In this document: in pieces, positions 15,876 through 24,433 of the stretch
How positions within the stretch are numbered: the first letter of the stretch is position 1
How the letters are laid out: each line of letters opens with the position of its first letter
Source: PALSA-612 sp964595575
Lineage (GTDB): Bacteria > Actinomycetota > Thermoleophilia > Gaiellales > Gaiellaceae
Length of the DNA stretch: 64,000 nucleotides
NCBI GenBank assembly: GCA_964595575.1
Contig: CAZQRA010000001.1
Location: forward strand, 62,001 to 126,000
Direction: 5' to 3'
Program-made: the position numbers and the translations under genes
Notes under the pieces: generated by a model
The model's database searches: none
The model's input: the letters and a program-made list of their open reading frames with translations, nothing else
What the model was told of the DNA's origin: nothing

Positions 15876-17188
15876 GCGGGACGGCGCTACGGGAGGAGGC
15901 GATCGAGCTCCTGCAGGAGCTGATCCGCCTCGACACCGTCAATCCTCCCGGCCACGAGACGCGGGCAGCGGAGTTGCTCCGGGACTACCTGGAAGGGGCG
16001 GGGGTCGCCTGCGAGCTGTACGCTCGCGCTCCCGATCGAGCCAACCTGGTCGCTCGGCTGCCGGGCAGGGGATCGGGGCCACGGCTGCTCCTGCTCTCCC
16101 ACACCGACACGGTGCTTGCCGACCCGGCCGAGTGGACGGTCGATCCCTGGTCGGGGGAGCTCCGCGATGGCTGCGTGTGGGGCAGGGGAGCTCTGGACAT
16201 GAAGGGCCAGGTAGCGGCGAGCGCGGTCGCCATGGCTACGCTGGCCAGGGAAGGCTTCCGTCCCCACGGCGACCTCATCTTCGCCGCCACCGCCGACGAG
16301 GAGCTGGGCGAGGGGGAGGACTTCGGCCTCTCCTGGCTCTGCCGGGAGCATCCGGAGGCCGTGCGCTGCGAGTACGCCATCAACGAGGGAGCCGGAGATC
16401 GCCTGGAGATCGGCGGGCGCGTCTTCTACCTGTGCGCCACCGCCGAGAAGATGAGCTCCCCCTTCCAGCTGCGGGTGCACGGGCGAAGCGGCCACGCCTC
16501 TATGCCCGCGATCGCCGACAACGCTCTGGTCAAGGCCGCGCGGCTCGTCGAGCGGCTGGCGGCCTTTCGGCCCCAACCGACTCTGGGCCCGGAGACGGAG
16601 GCGTTCCTGGCCGCGGTGGCGGGGCGGGTTCCCCCGGCAGAGGAGGCGCTGGGAGCGGCGCGGGCCGTCGACTCGGTAGCGGCCGAGGTGCTCGAGCCCC
16701 TGCTGTCTCTCACCGTGGCTCCCACCATGATCGAGGCCTCCCGCAAGCGCAACGTCATCCCCGGCCTGTGCGAGGTGACGGTCGACTGCCGGCTCCTGCC
16801 GGGGCAGACGCAAGAGGAGGCAGAGGCGGCGTTGCGGGCGTGGCTGGGCGAGGGGGAGTACGAGCTAGAGTGGCGGGAGGGCCAGGGAGGGACCCGCTCT
16901 CCCCTGGCCACGCCCCTGTGGGAGGCGATCGAGAGCTTCGTGGCCGAGGTGGAGCCAGGAGCCCGCACGGTGCCCATCTGCGTGGCCGGCTTCACCGACA
17001 GCCACTGGCTGCGCCAAGCCTTCGGTACGGTCGCCTACGGCTTCTTCCCGCTCAAGGCCATGAGCGCTGAGCTGGCGAGTCGCCTCATCCACTCCGCCGA
17101 CGAGCGGATCGCGGTGGAGGACCTCGACCTGGGCACGCGCTGCCTCGTCCACGTGGCCCGACGCATCGGCTCCCTCGAGAGCGTCTAA
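15872..17188 (+). CDS. M20-family metallopeptidase/deacylase (ArgE/DapE type)
   Basis: This is a 438-aa di-zinc amidohydrolase. Metal and catalytic residues are visible: LLSHTDTV, GRGALDMKG, DEELGEGE with the general-base Glu, EYAINEG, and the late His in GFTDSHWLRQAFGTVAYGF. The dimerisation/lid domain shows RVHGRSGHASMPAIADNAL. Members hydrolyse N-acyl amino acids or dipeptides; acetylornithine deacetylase and succinyl-diaminopimelate desuccinylase are close families, and several similar actinobacterial proteins are generic. The ATG overlaps the stop of the dioxygenase gene by 4 bases, so it may process an acylated or formylated product of that enzyme, but this is speculation. Confidence 0.85.
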   Translation: MSGTALREEAIELLQELIRLDTVNPPGHETRAAELLRDYLEGAGVACELYARAPDRANLVARLPGRGSGPRLLLLSHTDTVLADPAEWTVDPWSGELRDGCVWGRGALDMKGQVAASAVAMATLAREGFRPHGDLIFAATADEELGEGEDFGLSWLCREHPEAVRCEYAINEGAGDRLEIGGRVFYLCATAEKMSSPFQLRVHGRSGHASMPAIADNALVKAARLVERLAAFRPQPTLGPETEAFLAAVAGRVPPAEEALGAARAVDSVAAEVLEPLLSLTVAPTMIEASRKRNVIPGLCEVTVDCRLLPGQTQEEAEAALRAWLGEGEYELEWREGQGGTRSPLATPLWEAIESFVAEVEPGARTVPICVAGFTDSHWLRQAFGTVAYGFFPLKAMSAELASRLIHSADERIAVEDLDLGTRCLVHVARRIGSLESV

Positions 17189-17204
17189 GGCCGGGGGGAG
17201 CGGA

Positions 17205-17210
17205 TAGCCT
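17205..17210 (+). promoter_or_regulatory. -10 box of leaderless DUF1385 gene promoter
   Basis: TAGCCT ends 6 bases before GTG 17217. It selects the first of two adjacent GTG codons as the start. Confidence 0.5.
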
Positions 17211-17216
17211 CTGCTC

Positions 17217-17990
17217 GTGGTGGCAGGGAAGGTAACGCGTCTGGGCGGAATGGCGCTCGCCAACGGCGTGCTCGTGCACGGGCCGACGGCCTGGGCCTGC
17301 GCCGTGCGCACGGAGGCGGGAGAGATCGCCGTCGCCCGCGGCCGCAAGCGCAGGCTCGCCGTCGAGCGGCCCCTCCTGCGGGGGCCGGCACGGCTCGCCG
17401 AGGCCCTGCTCGTGCTCCCGGCGGTGAAGCGGGAGCTACCCCAGGCGCGGCTTGCCTTCGAGCGACCGGGCGTGATTGTGGCCACCCTTCTCGCTGCGCT
17501 CGCCGCCCGCCGTGCCCGGCGATCGTCCCTGGCGCCGGAAATCCGCGAGCTCCTGGTCTCCCTCGTAGGCCTCGCTCCGGCCCTGGTCGCCCTGCGAGGC
17601 GGAGAGCTCGCCGCCTACCACGGGGCAGAGCACCTCGCCATCGGCCGCTACGAGTCGGGGGCCGACGCCGGCAAGGAGCACGCACGCTGCGGCTCGCACC
17701 TGGTGGGCCCCCTCCTCGGCGCCTCGGCGCTGGCGGCCGGCCTGGCGGGCCGGGCTCCCAGGGAGGTGCGGCGATCGCTGGGCATGGTCGCCTCGCTCGC
17801 CGCCTGCGGCATCGCCGTCGAGGTGATGGCGTGGATGGAGCGCCACCCCGACCATCCCCTGGCCCGCGTGCTCGGGTGGCCCGGCTACGCCCTCCAGCGG
17901 TACCTGGCCACGGCCGACCCCAGCCCTGCCCAGGTGGCGGTGGCGGAGGCAGCTCTCCGGGCATGCGTCGAGCTGGAGACGGCAGCCTGA
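17217..17990 (+). CDS. DUF1385 membrane protein (YqhQ family)
   Basis: The 257-aa protein has the DUF1385 signatures: an N-terminal GGMALANGVLVHGP (usually GGQAVMEGVMMR), AAYHGAEHLAIGRYESG near residue 140, and EHARCGSHLVGPLL shortly after, with conserved His and Cys residues suggestive of a metal site. Several hydrophobic segments indicate a membrane protein. The biochemical function of the family is unknown. It is transcribed from its own leaderless promoter, and pncB follows 19 bases after the stop, so the two are probably co-transcribed. Confidence 0.85.
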   Translation: MVAGKVTRLGGMALANGVLVHGPTAWACAVRTEAGEIAVARGRKRRLAVERPLLRGPARLAEALLVLPAVKRELPQARLAFERPGVIVATLLAALAARRARRSSLAPEIRELLVSLVGLAPALVALRGGELAAYHGAEHLAIGRYESGADAGKEHARCGSHLVGPLLGASALAAGLAGRAPREVRRSLGMVASLAACGIAVEVMAWMERHPDHPLARVLGWPGYALQRYLATADPSPAQVAVAEAALRACVELETAA

Positions 17991-18009
17991 GGCCTGCAGA
18001 GGCAGGCTC

Positions 18010-19365
18010 ATGAGCCCCTACGCCCCACCCTCTCCCCAGCGGACAAGCGGCCTTCTCACCGACCTCTACCAGCTCGCCATGGGCGAGAGTTACGTCGCCG
18101 AGGGCCTGGCGGAGGTCGAGGCGACGTTCAGCCTCTTCTGCCGCACCCTGCCTGCGGGCTGGGGGTACCTGCTCGCGGCCGGGCTCGACGACGCCCTTCG
18201 GTACCTCGAGTCGGTGACCTTCAGCGAGGACGACTTGGCGTTCCTGGAGCGCACCGGCCGGTTCAGCCCTGCCTTCCTGGAGCGGCTCCGCGGCTTCTCC
18301 TTCAGCGGGGACGTACGCGCTCTCCCCGAGGGGACCCCCGTCTTCCCCCACGAGCCTTTGCTGGAGGTCACCGCTCCCCTGGTCGAGGCCCAGATCGTGG
18401 AGACCATGGTGCTGAACGAGATCCACCTCCAGACCCTGATCGCCAGCAAGGCAGCGCGCTGCGTGGACGCCGCCCGGGGTCGCATGCTGGTGGACTTCTC
18501 CTTGCGCCGCACCCACGGGGGGGAGGCCGGCCTCAAGGTCGCCCGCGCCAGCTTCTTGGCCGGCTTCGATGCCACGAGCAACGTGCTGGCGGGCAAGCTC
18601 TACGGGGTCCCCATCGCCGGCACGATGGCCCACTCCTACGTGGAGGCCTTCGACGACGAGCTGGAGGCTTTCCGGGCCTTCGCTCGGGCCTACCCCGACG
18701 GGGCCATCCTCCTCGTGGACACGTACGACACGGTGGAGGGGGTCAGGCGGGCGGCGGAGGTGGGACGCGAGCTGGCCGCTGCAGGCCATCGCCTGCGAGG
18801 GGTGCGGCTGGACTCCGGGGATCTCGCCGAGCTGTCGCTGGCCGCCCGCTCGCTGCTCGACGCCGCCGGCTTCCAGGATGCCATGGTGTTCTGCAGCGGC
18901 GGCCTGGACGAGCGGGAGATCGACCGACTGCTCGCGGCGGGAGCGCCCATCGGAGGCTTCGGCGTGGGATCCAAGCTGGGGGTATCGGCCGATGCTCCCT
19001 TCCTTGACATGGCCTACAAGCTCGTGGAGGTGGCAGGCCGCCCCACCCTCAAGCTCTCCGCGGGCAAGGCTACCTTGCCCGGCAGAAAGCAGGTGTGGCG
19101 GGTCTCTCGGGAGGAGGGATTCGCCTACGACGTCCTCGGCTTGGAGAGCGAGCCCCGGCGTGGGGAGGGAGAGCCCCTGCTGCGGCCGGCCATGACCGGG
19201 GGGCGGCGGGTGTGGTTCGAGTCCCTGGACGCCATCAGGGAGCGGGCGCGCGCCCAGCGGGAGAAGCTGCCCCCGGCGCTTCGGTCGGTGGACGCAGGGC
19301 GCTACGAGGTGCGGGTGGATCCGGCTCTTGCCCGCCTCCGCGACCGCCTCGCGGAGGAGCGCTGA
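18010..19365 (+). CDS. pncB: Nicotinate phosphoribosyltransferase
   Basis: PncB converts nicotinate and PRPP to nicotinate mononucleotide in the Preiss-Handler NAD salvage path. The 451-aa protein shows LLTDLYQLAMGESYV at the N-terminus, DFSLRRTHGGEAGL near residue 162 with the phosphoribosyl-binding Arg and the autophosphorylated-type His region, GTMAHSYVEAF, LLVDTYDTVEGV, VRLDSGDLAELS and GGFGVGSKLG. ATG 18010 starts the protein. The gene for a nicotinamidase-like isochorismatase family hydrolase converges on it with no bases between the two stop codons, which suggests a salvage pair even though they lie on opposite strands. Confidence 0.94.
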   Translation: MSPYAPPSPQRTSGLLTDLYQLAMGESYVAEGLAEVEATFSLFCRTLPAGWGYLLAAGLDDALRYLESVTFSEDDLAFLERTGRFSPAFLERLRGFSFSGDVRALPEGTPVFPHEPLLEVTAPLVEAQIVETMVLNEIHLQTLIASKAARCVDAARGRMLVDFSLRRTHGGEAGLKVARASFLAGFDATSNVLAGKLYGVPIAGTMAHSYVEAFDDELEAFRAFARAYPDGAILLVDTYDTVEGVRRAAEVGRELAAAGHRLRGVRLDSGDLAELSLAARSLLDAAGFQDAMVFCSGGLDEREIDRLLAAGAPIGGFGVGSKLGVSADAPFLDMAYKLVEVAGRPTLKLSAGKATLPGRKQVWRVSREEGFAYDVLGLESEPRRGEGEPLLRPAMTGGRRVWFESLDAIRERARAQREKLPPALRSVDAGRYEVRVDPALARLRDRLAEER

Positions 19366-20385
19366 TCAGGCGGCGACGGTAGCTGCGATGCCCGGCCACC
19401 GCTCCATGGGCTCGGTGGAGCGAACCACATGCATCCCGGCCTCCGCGAACCGGCGGAAGGCGGCGTTTGCCTCCTCCGAGTAGTCCACCACCCCGGGCAC
19501 GACCACGGGGGAGGTGCAGTCCTCGAGCAGGTAGACCCTGTCGGCGAGGCCTCCCAGATCGCGGAGCAGGTCCTCGACCGTCCAAGCTACGCAGTGGCTC
19601 TTGGCCTGCCCGGCGACGATGATGACGTCGAAGGAGAGGAGCTTCTCGACCAGCTCCTGGTCGCGGCGGTCGATCTCCTCGCCGTCGGGCCCGGTGGTCA
19701 CCTCCGGGCCCAGCGCCGAGTAGCGCTCGGTGAGGGGACTTGTGCCCTTCAGGCGCAGGTCGGGTCGGGTGCGACGGGCGAGGCTGTGGAAGAAGATGGC
19801 CTCCTCCGCCGCGGCCACCAGGGCGTGCCCGACGCTTCCCAGCATGGCGTGGTACGGCCACACGGTCAGGCGGTACTTCCCCCCCTGCTCGAGCGTCCGC
19901 GTGTAGTGGAGCAGGTGGCGCTGGCCAAAGCCGGGATCGATGCCGAGGGCCCGGCAGGCGGAGGGATCGACCTGGAAGCGGCCCTGCTCCACCTCGTGAG
20001 CGGAGATCACCGTGTAGGGGGCGGGGTGATCTCCTTCCTGATCGAGGAGGAAGGCGGGGTGGAAGATCTGAGCCGCGCGGTGGGTATCGAGGGTGGCGAT
20101 GACCTCGCTGATCCGGTGGAGGTTGCGGTAGAGGAACTCGGCCAGCCTCCGCGTGTCCTCGGGGGCCCCGGGCACGACGAGCTCGAAGCCGGGGGTGCAG
20201 AACGTGTTCTGGCAGTCGATGAGGAAGAGGGCGACTCGGGCCTCGTCCTCGGCGGCCGGCGGGATGCGGTGGAGGCGGGCGAAGCGCTCGGCCTCGGCCG
20301 CCCGCTCCCCGTAGGGGACGGGCCAGACCTGGGCCACGCGGCTGGGGTCGAAGTGCGGCGGAACCGGGAGCTCTTCCCGTCCCAT
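19366..20385 (-). CDS. Isochorismatase/nicotinamidase-family cysteine hydrolase
   Basis: The protein has the cysteine-hydrolase triad: Asp in VALFLIDCQNTFC near residue 55, a Lys in the central region, and the nucleophilic Cys in VAGQAKSHCVAWTVEDLL. A cis-peptide-type segment, CTSPVVVPGVVDYSEEANAAF, follows. DTHRAAQIFHPAF provides the usual metal-side His residues. At 339 aa it is much longer than ordinary nicotinamidases (about 180-210 aa), with a 50-residue N-terminal extension and extra sequence around HYTRTLEQGGKYRLTVWPYHAM. The convergent pncB next to it makes nicotinamide a plausible substrate, but the size means another amide is possible. A TAGACT hexamer lies 9 bases before the ATG. 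Confidence 0.8.
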   Translation of the reverse strand: MGREELPVPPHFDPSRVAQVWPVPYGERAAEAERFARLHRIPPAAEDEARVALFLIDCQNTFCTPGFELVVPGAPEDTRRLAEFLYRNLHRISEVIATLDTHRAAQIFHPAFLLDQEGDHPAPYTVISAHEVEQGRFQVDPSACRALGIDPGFGQRHLLHYTRTLEQGGKYRLTVWPYHAMLGSVGHALVAAAEEAIFFHSLARRTRPDLRLKGTSPLTERYSALGPEVTTGPDGEEIDRRDQELVEKLLSFDVIIVAGQAKSHCVAWTVEDLLRDLGGLADRVYLLEDCTSPVVVPGVVDYSEEANAAFRRFAEAGMHVVRSTEPMERWPGIAATVAA

Positions 20386-20447
20386 CTCGGCCCGAGTCTA
20401 CCTCTCGCCGCCGGGGGCTCTGCTAAGGGTTCTGCCGCCCGCTGCCG

Positions 20448-21974
20448 ATGAGGCAGACGGGATCTTCCGTGGGCGACTTCCTCAACGAGATCGGGGCAGC
20501 GGCCCTGACGTGGCTTCCCCTCGTCTTCTTCGCGCTCATCGTCTACCTGCTCTGGAGGACGGTCCAGCTCATGCCCAGGGTGCGACCGGCGCAGGTCCAG
20601 AGCCGGTCGACCTCCTCGGTCACCTGGGACGACGTGGCGGGCCTGGAGGAGGTGAAGGCCGAGCTCCAGGAGGTGGTGGACTTCCTCCGCGACCCCAAGC
20701 GGTTTCAGCGGCTGGGGGCCCGCGTGCCCAAGGGCATCCTGCTCTACGGGCCGCCGGGAACAGGCAAGACCCTCCTCGCCAAGGCAGTCGCCCACGAGTC
20801 GGGGGCGGCCTTCTACTCCCAGAGCGCCTCCGCCTTCGTGGAGATGTTCGCGGGGCTGGGCGCGGCCCGCATCCGCAAGCTCTTTGCCGAGGCCCGCAAG
20901 CACGCCCCTGCCATCGTCTTCATCGACGAGCTGGACGCGGTGGGCGCCGCCCGCACCGGCCACGGCTTCAACCGCGAGCAGGACCAGACCTTGAACCAGC
21001 TGCTGGTGGAGCTGGACGGGTTCGGCTCGGATGCCCACGTGGTGGTCATGGGAGCCTCCAACCGCATCCAGGATCTCGATCCCGCCCTCCTCCGCCCAGG
21101 CCGCTTCGACCGGCAGGTGCTCGTGCCCCCGCCCGACCTAGCCGGTCGAGAGGCGATCCTGCGCGTGCACATGCGGGGAAAGCCGCTCGCCCCCGAGGTG
21201 GATCTGGCCCGCATCGCCCGGCAGACATCGGGCCTCACCGGGGCCGACCTCGCCAACATCGCCAACGAGGCGGCCATCTTCGCCGGCCGCAAGCACCTCG
21301 ATCGCATCGGGCCGGAGGAGCTCGAGGCGGCGATGGAGCGGGTGGTGGCGGGGCTGCAACAGCGGCGGGTGGTGTCCGAGAAGGAGAAGCGCATCCTCGC
21401 CTACCACGAGGCCGGGCACGCCCTCATGTCCCACCTGATGGGTGAGGTGCTGCCGGTGCACAAGGTGACGATCGTGTCCCGGGGCCAGGCCCTCGGCTAC
21501 ACCCTCAACCTCCCCGCGGAGGACCGCTACCTCCACACCAAAGAAGAGCTGGTCGACATGATGAAGGTGTTCCTCGCTGGGAGAGCCGCCGAGCAGGTCG
21601 TGTTCGGCCGGGTCACGAATGGGGCTGCCAACGACCTGGAGCGAGCCACGGCGCTGGCTCGCGCGATGGTGTTCGAGTACGGCATGTCGGAGGTAGCCGC
21701 CTCGCGGACGATGCGGGCGGACAACTACGCCCTGTCCGAGGAGACCAAGCGCCTGCGGGACGCGGAGCAGGCCCGGCTCACCGACCATGCCTACGAGGAG
21801 GCGATCAGGCTGCTCGTCAAGCACCGCTCCGCCCTCGACCGAGTGGCGGTGGCCCTGCTCGAGAAGGAGACCCTGGTGCGGGAGGAGCTGGACGAGCTCC
21901 TCGCCGGCGTTCCCCGGGAGTCCCGGGCCTCGGAGACGGTGGGCATGGTGCGGGCCCTTCCCGTACCCGACTGA
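20448..21974 (+). CDS. FtsH-like AAA+ zinc metalloprotease, short form
   Basis: This membrane-anchored ATP-dependent protease has one N-terminal hydrophobic helix (residues about 15-38), then VTWDDVAGLEEVKAELQEVV, Walker A GPPGTGKT near residue 102, Walker B IVFIDELDAVG, the second region of homology ending RPGRFDRQVL, and the zinc site HEAGH near residue 320 with a downstream acidic ligand in GAANDLERAT. At 508 aa it is about 100 residues shorter than standard FtsH (about 610-650): the first transmembrane helix and the periplasmic FtsH_ext domain are missing. The aromatic pore loop is replaced by AFVEMFAGLGAARIRKLF, with Ala-Gly-Leu-Gly instead of VGVGASRVR. It is probably a paralogue of a full FtsH encoded elsewhere. 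Confidence 0.9.
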   Translation: MRQTGSSVGDFLNEIGAAALTWLPLVFFALIVYLLWRTVQLMPRVRPAQVQSRSTSSVTWDDVAGLEEVKAELQEVVDFLRDPKRFQRLGARVPKGILLYGPPGTGKTLLAKAVAHESGAAFYSQSASAFVEMFAGLGAARIRKLFAEARKHAPAIVFIDELDAVGAARTGHGFNREQDQTLNQLLVELDGFGSDAHVVVMGASNRIQDLDPALLRPGRFDRQVLVPPPDLAGREAILRVHMRGKPLAPEVDLARIARQTSGLTGADLANIANEAAIFAGRKHLDRIGPEELEAAMERVVAGLQQRRVVSEKEKRILAYHEAGHALMSHLMGEVLPVHKVTIVSRGQALGYTLNLPAEDRYLHTKEELVDMMKVFLAGRAAEQVVFGRVTNGAANDLERATALARAMVFEYGMSEVAASRTMRADNYALSEETKRLRDAEQARLTDHAYEEAIRLLVKHRSALDRVAVALLEKETLVREELDELLAGVPRESRASETVGMVRALPVPD

Positions 21975-21991
21975 GCCCTGCTGGGCCCGGG

Positions 21992-21997
21992 TAGCAT
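21992..21997 (+). promoter_or_regulatory. -10 box of leaderless mce promoter
   Basis: TAGCAT ends 6 bases before ATG 22004, in the 29-base gap after the FtsH-like gene. Confidence 0.5.
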
Positions 21998-22003
21998 CCG
22001 GGC

Positions 22004-22414
22004 ATGGCTGTGGAGGGGATTCACCACCTGGGGGTAGCAGTCGTCGACCTCGACCAGGCGGTGGCTACCTACCGGAAGCTCTTGGGCGCCTCCCTCGAGC
22101 GACGGGAGTCGCTGCCCGAGCAAGGGGTCGAGGCTGCTCTGCTCCGCGTAGGGGGAAGCCGGGTGGAGCTCTTGGCAGCCGCCGGCCCGGACACGCCGGT
22201 GGGCAAGTTCCTCTCCTCCCGCGGCCCGGGCATGCACCACGTCGCCTACCAGGTCGACGACCTCGGCGCCGCCCTGGCGTCGCTCCGCTCGGCGGGGGTC
22301 GAGCTTGTCGACGAGGAGCCCCGGCGGGGTCTATGCGGGCTCCAGGTGGCGTTCCTCCATCCCCGTGCCCTGCACGGGGTCCTCTGCGAGCTGGTGGCCG
22401 ATGATGGCGACTGA
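22004..22414 (+). CDS. mce: Methylmalonyl-CoA epimerase (VOC family)
   Basis: The 136-aa protein has two glyoxalase-type beta-alpha-beta modules with the metal ligands of methylmalonyl-CoA epimerase: HHLGVAVVDLDQAV at the N-terminus (His), EQGVEAALLRVGGSRVELL, GPGMHHVAYQVDDL (second His) and ALHGVLCELV (Glu). It interconverts the (R) and (S) forms of methylmalonyl-CoA between propionyl-CoA carboxylase and the B12 mutase. The mutase is not in the window. Its stop overlaps the start of the next small gene by about 11 bases. A generic VOC enzyme is the alternative, but GPGMHHVAY and the C-terminal ALHGVL are characteristic. Confidence 0.88.
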   Translation: MAVEGIHHLGVAVVDLDQAVATYRKLLGASLERRESLPEQGVEAALLRVGGSRVELLAAAGPDTPVGKFLSSRGPGMHHVAYQVDDLGAALASLRSAGVELVDEEPRRGLCGLQVAFLHPRALHGVLCELVADDGD

Positions 22415-22631
22415 CGAGCGGGTGCGCATCGAGATCGGCTTCCAGGGCGGGGAGGTGCTGGCGGCGAGGGTGCCGGTCGCTCAGGCCGACGCCCTGGAGG
22501 AGCGTTTGCGGGGGCGGGAGGACGCGGTGTGCGAGCTCGAGGCTGACGACGGGCGGTTCTTGGTCGTGCTGTCGCGGGTGCTGTACGTGAAGCGGCACGC
22601 TCGCGAGGCGCGGGTCGGCTTCACCCCCTAG
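22404..22631 (+). CDS. Small hypothetical protein (DUF3107-like pattern)
   Basis: This is a 75-aa protein: a beta-rich start VRIEIGFQGGEVLAARVP, a helix with AQADALEERLRG, then DGRFLVVLSRVLYVKRH. The pattern resembles the small actinobacterial DUF3107 proteins (G..., helix, DGR followed by a hydrophobic strand and YV), but I am not certain. ATG 22404 (or 22401) overlaps the mce stop and the gene's own stop shares one base with the next GTG, so it sits in a tight three-gene operon mce - this gene - YchF-like GTPase. Function is unknown. Confidence 0.7.
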   Translation: MATDERVRIEIGFQGGEVLAARVPVAQADALEERLRGREDAVCELEADDGRFLVVLSRVLYVKRHAREARVGFTP

Positions 22632-23554
22632 TGCCTGTCGAGGTCGGGATCGTCGGTCTTCCCAAGGCAGGGAAGACGACGCTGTTCAACGCCCTCACCC
22701 GAGCGGGGGTTCCCCTGTACGAGGCCAAGGCCCACGTGGGCATGGCCCCGATCCCGGACGAGCGGCTCCTCCAGGTGGCCGCGGTGGAGGGTTCAGCCAA
22801 GGTCACCTCCGCTCGCATCCGCCTCCAGGACCTCCCCGGCGCGGGAGCGGCGGTGCTCGGTCACCTGCGGCAGGTCGATGTGCTCCTGGCGGTGGTCGAC
22901 GGCTTCTCTCCCGGAGCCGACCCCGCGCGCGACCTGGAGACGCTGCGGCTGGAGCTCCTGGTGGCCGACCGCGATCACGTGGAGAAGCGGCTGGAGCGGG
23001 TGCGGACGCAGGCCAAGTCGGGGGATCCCGCCCTCCGCCGCCAGGTGGCCGAGCTCGAGGCCCTCCTCGCTCACGTGGAGGCAGGAGGCGACGTGGCCTC
23101 CTACCCAAGACCGGTGCCGCCCGAGCTCGAGCCCTTGACCACGAAGCCCCTGGTGGTGGTCGTGAACGGGCCCCAGGGCATCGACCTCGCCCTCGAGGCG
23201 GAGCTCCTCGAGCTCGAGCCGGAGGAGGCGGCCGAGCTGCGGGAGGGGCCGTCGGCCCTCGACGAGGTGACGCGACGGCTGACCGACGCTCTCTGCCTCA
23301 TCTCCTTCTTCACCGCCAACGAGCAGGAGGCCAGGGCCTGGACGATTCGCCAGGGGGAGACCGCCCTCCAGGCAGCCGGGCAGATCCACTCCGACATGGC
23401 CCGCGGGTTCGTTCGCTGCGAGGTGATCAGCTGGTCGGACTTGGTCGCCTGCGGGTCGCGGGCGGAGGCGGCCCGCCGCGGTCTCCTGCGCTTGGAGGGG
23501 CGGGACTACGTCGTCCGCGACGGGGACGTCCTGCACATCCGGTTCGCCGTCTAG
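22631..23554 (+). CDS. YchF/OLA1-like P-loop GTPase/ATPase, short divergent form
   Basis: The protein (307 aa) begins EVGIVGLPKAGKTTLFNALT, the P-loop of the Obg/YchF branch, although YchF itself has GLPNVGKST. The G3 segment is LQDLPGAG. A coiled helical domain (HVEKRLERVRTQAK) follows, and the C-terminal TGS domain reads EARAWTIRQGETALQAAGQIHSDM... RLEGRDYVVRDGDVLHIRF, which is almost diagnostic for YchF. It is about 55 residues shorter than normal YchF (about 364), and the NxxE specificity motif is replaced by VVNGPQG. It may be a second, specialised YchF in this genome. GTG 22631 shares a base with the previous stop. Confidence 0.82.
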   Translation: MPVEVGIVGLPKAGKTTLFNALTRAGVPLYEAKAHVGMAPIPDERLLQVAAVEGSAKVTSARIRLQDLPGAGAAVLGHLRQVDVLLAVVDGFSPGADPARDLETLRLELLVADRDHVEKRLERVRTQAKSGDPALRRQVAELEALLAHVEAGGDVASYPRPVPPELEPLTTKPLVVVVNGPQGIDLALEAELLELEPEEAAELREGPSALDEVTRRLTDALCLISFFTANEQEARAWTIRQGETALQAAGQIHSDMARGFVRCEVISWSDLVACGSRAEAARRGLLRLEGRDYVVRDGDVLHIRFAV

Positions 23555-23584
23555 AGAGCAGGGGGCGGGTACGGTAGGGGTCCC

Positions 23585-24433
23585 TCAGCCGGGACTCGAG
23601 CTCGAGCGGAAGTGGTCCCATCCGGCCAGGTCGACAGGGCTCCCGCCGGCGAGGACGAGGACGCCCTCTCCCTCCTCGCAGCGTCCGATCACGGGGAATC
23701 CGGCTGGGTCGGCGACCGCGGCCAGAAGCTCGTAGTCCTCGCCGAAGCCGAGGTCCTCGATCCCTGCCCCCTCGGCCAGGGGCACCCGCTCGAGCTCGAT
23801 CACCACTCGGCAGCCTGACCGCCGAGCGATGTGCCCCGCGTCCTGGGCGATCCCGTCCGAGATGTCGAGCATGGCGTGGGCGTGGGTCGCCAGGCGTCTC
23901 CCTTCGGCCAGGCGTACAGGGGGACGGTGGTAGCGGCCGCGGCGGAAGGCGGCGCCGGCTGCCCCCAGGGGGCCGGTGACGACGAGGAGATCGCCTGGGC
24001 GGGCGCCTCCTCGCCCCGGCACCCGGGCCGATCGCCCGATGGCGGTCACGGACAGGTAGACGCGGTGCGAGCGGGTGGTGTCGCCGCCGATCACCTCCAC
24101 CCCTGCCTCGCGCATCCCTTGGTAGAGCGCGATGACCTGGTCGAGCTCGGTCTCCGCGGGAAGACCGAGGCTGACGACCAGGCCTTCGGGCGCCGCCCCG
24201 CAGGCGGCGAGGTCGCTGAGGTTGACCGCCGCGGCCCGGAAGCCGAGCTCCCGCCAGGAGATCCAGTCGAGCCGGAAGTGAATCCCCTCGACCAGGGCGT
24301 CCTGGGTCACGACGATGCCGCAATCGAGCTCGGCGGCGTCGTTCTCGATGCCCCGGGCCAGCCCCCTCCGCTCCAGCTCGGCGAGGAGGCCGAGCTCGCC
24401 CAGGTCAGCCAACCTGGCAGAGGTGGAAGACAT
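23585..24433 (-). CDS. thiL: Thiamine-monophosphate kinase
   Basis: ThiL phosphorylates thiamine monophosphate to thiamine diphosphate. The 282-aa protein has ENDAAELDCGIVVTQDALVEGIHF, the Mg/ATP-binding acidic cluster of the AIR-synthase-like fold, then AAVNLSDLAACGAAPEGLVVSLGLP, VIGGDTTRSHRVYLSVTAIG, VTGPLGAAGAAF, and MLDISDGIAQDAGHIA near residue 188. A usual C-terminal LGFGEDYELL follows. The order thiD-thiL on one transcript with a 29-base overlap fits: ThiD makes the pyrimidine diphosphate and ThiL performs the last step. thiE is not in the window. Confidence 0.93.
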   Translation of the reverse strand: MSSTSARLADLGELGLLAELERRGLARGIENDAAELDCGIVVTQDALVEGIHFRLDWISWRELGFRAAAVNLSDLAACGAAPEGLVVSLGLPAETELDQVIALYQGMREAGVEVIGGDTTRSHRVYLSVTAIGRSARVPGRGGARPGDLLVVTGPLGAAGAAFRRGRYHRPPVRLAEGRRLATHAHAMLDISDGIAQDAGHIARRSGCRVVIELERVPLAEGAGIEDLGFGEDYELLAAVADPAGFPVIGRCEEGEGVLVLAGGSPVDLAGWDHFRSSSSPG

